64,000 bases of DNA from Roseburia sp. (lineage in GTDB: Bacteria > Bacillota > Clostridia > Lachnospirales > Lachnospiraceae), in the NCBI GenBank assembly GCA_017937095.1, contig JAGBEG010000018.1, positions 62,001 to 126,000 on the forward strand. The letters are read 5' to 3'. Positions 61,421 through 64,000 of this stretch are shown one piece after another (the first letter of the stretch is position 1; the number at the start of each line of letters is the position of its first letter). Below the pieces are notes generated by a model, which did not search any database, was not told the DNA's origin, and worked only from the letters and a program-made list of their open reading frames with translations. Both the position numbers and the translations under genes were made by a program.

Positions 61421-62008
61421 TTACGCGTCAATCAGCTTGCCGTTTGCGGTATTCTTCTCGATGAGAGACTTGGCATACGCCCACAGCTCCTCTGAGCCCT
61501 CATGTGTTCTCTCATTGCGCGCCAGAACCTGGGACTTCTTCACACCGTGCTCCTCCCACGACTTTCCGCCGGATGCATCGTTGAGAAGCAGCGGCTGTAC
61601 CTTGTCTAACATATTGGCAAACTTCGCCTCCGGCGTCTCCATCGCCTCGAACTCATCCCACAGTCCGCGGTACTCCGCCGCCTGCTCCTCAGGGAGCAGT
61701 CCGAAAATACGGTCTGCCGCCTTCACCTCGCGCTCACGCTTGGTCTTATTTCCCTCCGTATCATACGCATAGGTGTCACCTGCATCAATCTCGATCACAT
61801 CATGAAGCAGCACCATCTTCATCGTCCGAAGGACATCAACCGGCTCGTTCGCATAGTCCGCAAATACGAACGCCATCAGCGCCAGATGCCATGAATGCTC
61901 GGCGTCATTCTCCTTGCGGCTCGCATCCGACAGATAGGTCTGTCTGCCGATTTTCTTAATCTTATCCAGTTCCATGATAAACGCGATCTGTTTTTCAAAA
62001 TCTGTCAT
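61421..62008 (-). CDS. HD-domain phosphohydrolase
   Basis: This is a 195-residue protein. The metal-binding H...HD...D pattern is visible as DAEHSWHLALMAF, then MVLLHDVIEIDAGDTYAYD. That matches the YfbR/HDDC2-type 5'-deoxynucleotidase group, so it may act on nucleoside monophosphates; the substrate is not proven. AGGAGAGAAAT precedes the ATG. It lies 22 nt before the aminopeptidase gene, so the two could be co-transcribed. Confidence 0.85.
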   Translation of the reverse strand: MTDFEKQIAFIMELDKIKKIGRQTYLSDASRKENDAEHSWHLALMAFVFADYANEPVDVLRTMKMVLLHDVIEIDAGDTYAYDTEGNKTKREREVKAADRIFGLLPEEQAAEYRGLWDEFEAMETPEAKFANMLDKVQPLLLNDASGGKSWEEHGVKKSQVLARNERTHEGSEELWAYAKSLIEKNTANGKLIDA

Positions 62009-62065
62009 ATTTCTCTCCTGTTCCGCGAATGCCGCTTACTCTCTCCACGCCCGGGCGGTGCCGTT

Positions 62066-62395
62066 TTATAGAGCCAAAAATCCCACCACATAAAGCGCCG
62101 CCCAGATTCCGGTAATCAGAAACGAGCAGACGACCGCCAGGTAAGGAAACAGCTTAAATGAATTTTCCTCCTTAAGGCTCTTTATGGCAAGAATCAGCGC
62201 GACCACGCCAAGAATAAATGAGGAAACCCCGGCGCTCCCCAGATACATGCTGCCGGCGCCCCTGTTCTGATAGGAATTTACAACGACAGCAACAAACACG
62301 GCAACAGACGCCGCGGCAAGGACAAGCGCCGCGATTCCCCGCTTCGACTGTGTCTTCTCTGTAAACTTATATCCTCTTCTACGTCGTCTTGCCAC
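62066..62395 (-). CDS. Small three-helix membrane protein (DUF6142-like)
   Basis: This is a protein of about 109 residues. A basic N-terminus (ARRRRRGYKFTEKTQSKRG) precedes three membrane helices (ALVLAAASVAVFVAVVV; VSSFILGVVALILAI; YLAVVCSFLITGIWAALYVVGF). I choose a GTG start at 62395 (AGGAAAAGACA upstream), 16 nt inside the VanZ gene end. ATGs at 62425 and 62416 are alternatives. Function unknown. Confidence 0.72.
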   Translation of the reverse strand: MARRRRRGYKFTEKTQSKRGIAALVLAAASVAVFVAVVVNSYQNRGAGSMYLGSAGVSSFILGVVALILAIKSLKEENSFKLFPYLAVVCSFLITGIWAALYVVGFLAL

Positions 62396-62843
62396 TGTCT
62401 TTTCCTTTCTGCACATGCAAGGCAAGCTGATAGACCAGAAATCCTACCATCCCGCCCAGCGTATTAAGGAGCAGATCGTCCACGTCAAAGCTGCCCACTC
62501 TGGTAATCAACTGCAAAAGCTCCACAAAGAGACTGAGTTCAAAGCTGTAATACACAGTCCGCCACAGCTTCTTGCTCCTCGCAGAGAACATCGGAAGGAA
62601 AATACCGAACGGCACGAACGCCGCAACATTTCCCACAATATTTAAAAGCACTGCCTTCATTCCCAACACACGCCAGTACTTTACGAATCTGCCGATTTCC
62701 TTGAATGGAACCAGATTATAGTGATACGCCCGCTCACTGTAGGTGCGCCCCATTTCCTCTGAGAAAAACAGGAAATAGAACAGCACGATAAAATACACCA
62801 GAAATAATATCCCCGTTACCAGACGGTGCTTTTTTTCAGGCAT
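62379..62843 (-). CDS. VanZ-like membrane protein
   Basis: This 154-residue protein has four helices and the VanZ pattern: YSERAYHYNLVPFKEIGRF, NIVGNVAAFVPFGIFLPMF, FSFELSLFVELLQLITRVGSFDVDDLLLNTLGGMVGF-type segments. In VanA-type operons VanZ raises teicoplanin resistance slightly, but most homologs have no known role. The ATG overlaps the pyrE stop by 8 nt, so it is translationally coupled to pyrE. Confidence 0.85.
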   Translation of the reverse strand: MPEKKHRLVTGILFLVYFIVLFYFLFFSEEMGRTYSERAYHYNLVPFKEIGRFVKYWRVLGMKAVLLNIVGNVAAFVPFGIFLPMFSARSKKLWRTVYYSFELSLFVELLQLITRVGSFDVDDLLLNTLGGMVGFLVYQLALHVQKGKDSGKTT

Positions 62844-63525
62844 GAAGCGTGCCGCATCCATACTGCTTGTAGTACGCATCAATCGCGTTCTTTATCTCGT
62901 CATTGATCACCACGCGTCCCTGACACTCTCTGTTGTAAAGATGCTCCACGACCTCTTCCATCGTAACGATCGCATTTGCCTCAAAGCCGTACTTCTCACG
63001 AATCTCATCCAATGCGCTCTTCTCGCCGCCAAGCCCCTTCTCCATACGGTTCAAGGACACCATAAGTCCGAGAATCTTAACATCGCCCTGTGCCATGACG
63101 ATCGGGAACGTCTCCTCAATCGACTTGCCGGAGGTCGTCACGTCCTCGATGATGACGACCTTATCTCCGTCCTTGATCTTGCTTCCGAGCAGGATTCCGG
63201 TGTCGCCGTGATCCTTTACCTCCTTGCGGTTAGAGCAATAACGGATTTCCTTGCCGTATAACTTTGAAAACGCAATTGTCGTTGCAACTGAGAGCGGTAT
63301 CCCCTTGTACGCCGGTCCGAACAGCACGTCAAAATCATCCCCGTAGTGCTCGTGAATCGCTTTCGCGTAATACTCGCCGAGACGCATCAACTGGCTTCCC
63401 GTCACATAAGCGCCCGCATTCATGAAAAACGGGGATTTCCTCCCGCTCTTTAATGTAAATTCGCCAAACTTGAGCACATCGCTCTCCACCATAAACTCAA
63501 TAAATTCGCTCTTATAAGCTTCCAT
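62836..63525 (-). CDS. pyrE: Orotate phosphoribosyltransferase
   Basis: This 229-residue enzyme converts orotate and PRPP to OMP in pyrimidine synthesis. The PRPP motif is VVIIEDVTTSGKSIEET. The N-terminal FTLKSGRKSPFFMNAG, central FGPAYKGIPL and YCSNRKEVKDHG are also typical. AGGTTCTAAGAAG precedes the ATG. VanZ, DUF6142-like and probably the following genes read on from it. A single promoter is visible at 63626-63654. Confidence 0.96.
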   Translation of the reverse strand: MEAYKSEFIEFMVESDVLKFGEFTLKSGRKSPFFMNAGAYVTGSQLMRLGEYYAKAIHEHYGDDFDVLFGPAYKGIPLSVATTIAFSKLYGKEIRYCSNRKEVKDHGDTGILLGSKIKDGDKVVIIEDVTTSGKSIEETFPIVMAQGDVKILGLMVSLNRMEKGLGGEKSALDEIREKYGFEANAIVTMEEVVEHLYNRECQGRVVINDEIKNAIDAYYKQYGCGTLHA

Positions 63526-63625
63526 CTTCTTAGAACCTCCATCTTTGCGGCAGTAACCGCTTTCCTATTTATAAGTATGTTCCGTGACGGCATAAATCCG
63601 CATGGAAAAATTTTCTGACCTACAA

Positions 63626-63654
63626 ATCTTACCATATATGAAATAGGTTTTCAA
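63626..63654 (-). promoter_or_regulatory. Promoter of pyrE
   Basis: On the minus strand: TTGAAA (63654-63649), 17 nt, TAAGAT (63631-63626). Confidence 0.75.
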
Positions 63655-64000
63655 TTCATGATGTAAAAAAGTGCTCATGCATCTGCCTGCAAGCAGCCTT
63701 TTTCTATTCAAACATTTGATTACTAACACCCGGGACTTCTTTTATCATTATCTGCTACCAGTCTATCAACGCCCAACAACTGACAAGAGGACTTGCAAGG
63801 TTTGTGACCTTACAAGTCCTTTGTTGTATAATGTGCTGTTGGCTGCGTTTATCAATTCTTCTATTGCCTTTTAAACGATTCTATTGTTTGTCCTCTATAA
63901 CTTACAATTCCTTTATCCCCTACCGAGATAAACAAGCTATTTCCCTGAAAACTTCTTAATTTTATTCTATCCCCATTTTGACATTCCATCACATACCACT
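63655..64000. other. Right-edge intergenic, no gene recognised
   Basis: AT-rich sequence without a convincing gene on either strand. It has one clear hairpin at 63788-63820. Short frames exist, but none has a ribosome site or a recognisable product. Confidence 0.5.
63788..63824 (+). terminator. Terminator-like hairpin near the right edge
   Basis: AGGACTTG (63788-63795) pairs with CAAGTCCT (63813-63820), inner AAGG/CCTT, followed by TTTGTTG on the plus strand. No plus-strand gene upstream is visible. Confidence 0.55.

Noticed and set aside
63671-63874. Plus-strand frame of about 67 codons near the right edge
   Set aside because: It has no ribosome site, is interrupted by the 63788-63820 hairpin, and the product matches nothing recognisable.
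1-64000. CRISPR array, rRNA operon, complete insertion sequence or prophage
   Set aside because: No regular 25-40-bp repeat/spacer pattern, rRNA sequence, transposase or phage structural gene was seen. The only recombinase is the small tyrosine recombinase at 46168.

Overview
The window is about 64 kb of a Lachnospiraceae-type Firmicute (Clostridia) chromosome. This rests on family-level signatures: a DUF4317 protein, a long IleS2-type isoleucyl-tRNA synthetase under a T-box, a CarD regulator, a csrA-like gene directly before a flagellin, a VanZ protein, and several small membrane proteins of the kind found in gut clostridia. The cell is probably flagellated (flagellin, CsrA, a methyl-accepting chemotaxis protein). 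A Roseburia-like genus is plausible but not proven. Almost all genes are on the minus strand. There is no rRNA, no CRISPR array, no complete insertion sequence and no prophage.

Layout. 1-10.1 kb holds nadE (cut by the window edge) with hslO, a methyltransferase, an unknown membrane protein, ilvB/ilvN, an AEC transporter, and a folA-GNAT-thyA folate/thymidylate cluster. 10.2-13.7 kb holds a small membrane protein, an FMN-binding-like protein, two identical tRNA-Gly(GCC) genes and a chemotaxis receptor. 13.7-20.5 kb holds tdk, a lipoprotein, a polysaccharide deacetylase, and a four-gene signalling operon (secreted VCBS-like protein, OmpR-type regulator, histidine kinase, membrane-anchored protein). 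20.6-24.7 kb holds DUF4317, a 19-bp tandem repeat, carD, and a MarR regulator with a MATE pump. 25-32.4 kb holds a KDG-kinase-type sugar kinase, glgP and T-box-controlled ileS. 32.4-36.6 kb holds an esterase, a DHH phosphoesterase, a HAD hydrolase and an M32 carboxypeptidase. 36.7-37.3 kb is a giant imperfect palindrome. 37.3-40.2 kb is a GntR/ABC transporter operon. 40.4-42.5 kb is T-box-controlled proS. 42.6-46.8 kb holds an Rpn-like protein, flagellin, csrA and a minimal tyrosine recombinase. 47-48.8 kb holds a holin-like small toxin candidate with an antisense promoter and a DUF4240 gene pair. 49-52 kb holds purM-purN-purD. 52.2-58.5 kb holds a broken ATPase remnant and a BlaI / M56-BlaR1-like / lipoprotein / lipoprotein operon. 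58.6-63.5 kb holds purE, an M29 aminopeptidase, an HD hydrolase, DUF6142-like, VanZ and pyrE.

Common threads. Five exported proteins (at 13.7, 19.3, 52.7, 54.1 and 55.4 kb) share a C-terminal region with a V-x-A-V-x-F-x-D-x-N-x-D-G-x-x-D type loop. Four of the five are encoded inside or beside signalling modules (HK/RR or BlaI/M56), which suggests a local family of cell-surface sensing or stress proteins. Upstream of the deacetylase, 11-bp units in strict helical phase look like binding sites for the neighbouring OmpR-type regulator. The flagellin leader folds into a hairpin presenting GGA in its tip beside csrA, a likely autoregulatory CsrA target. The most unexplained structure is the roughly 620-bp fold-back element at 36.7-37.3 kb.
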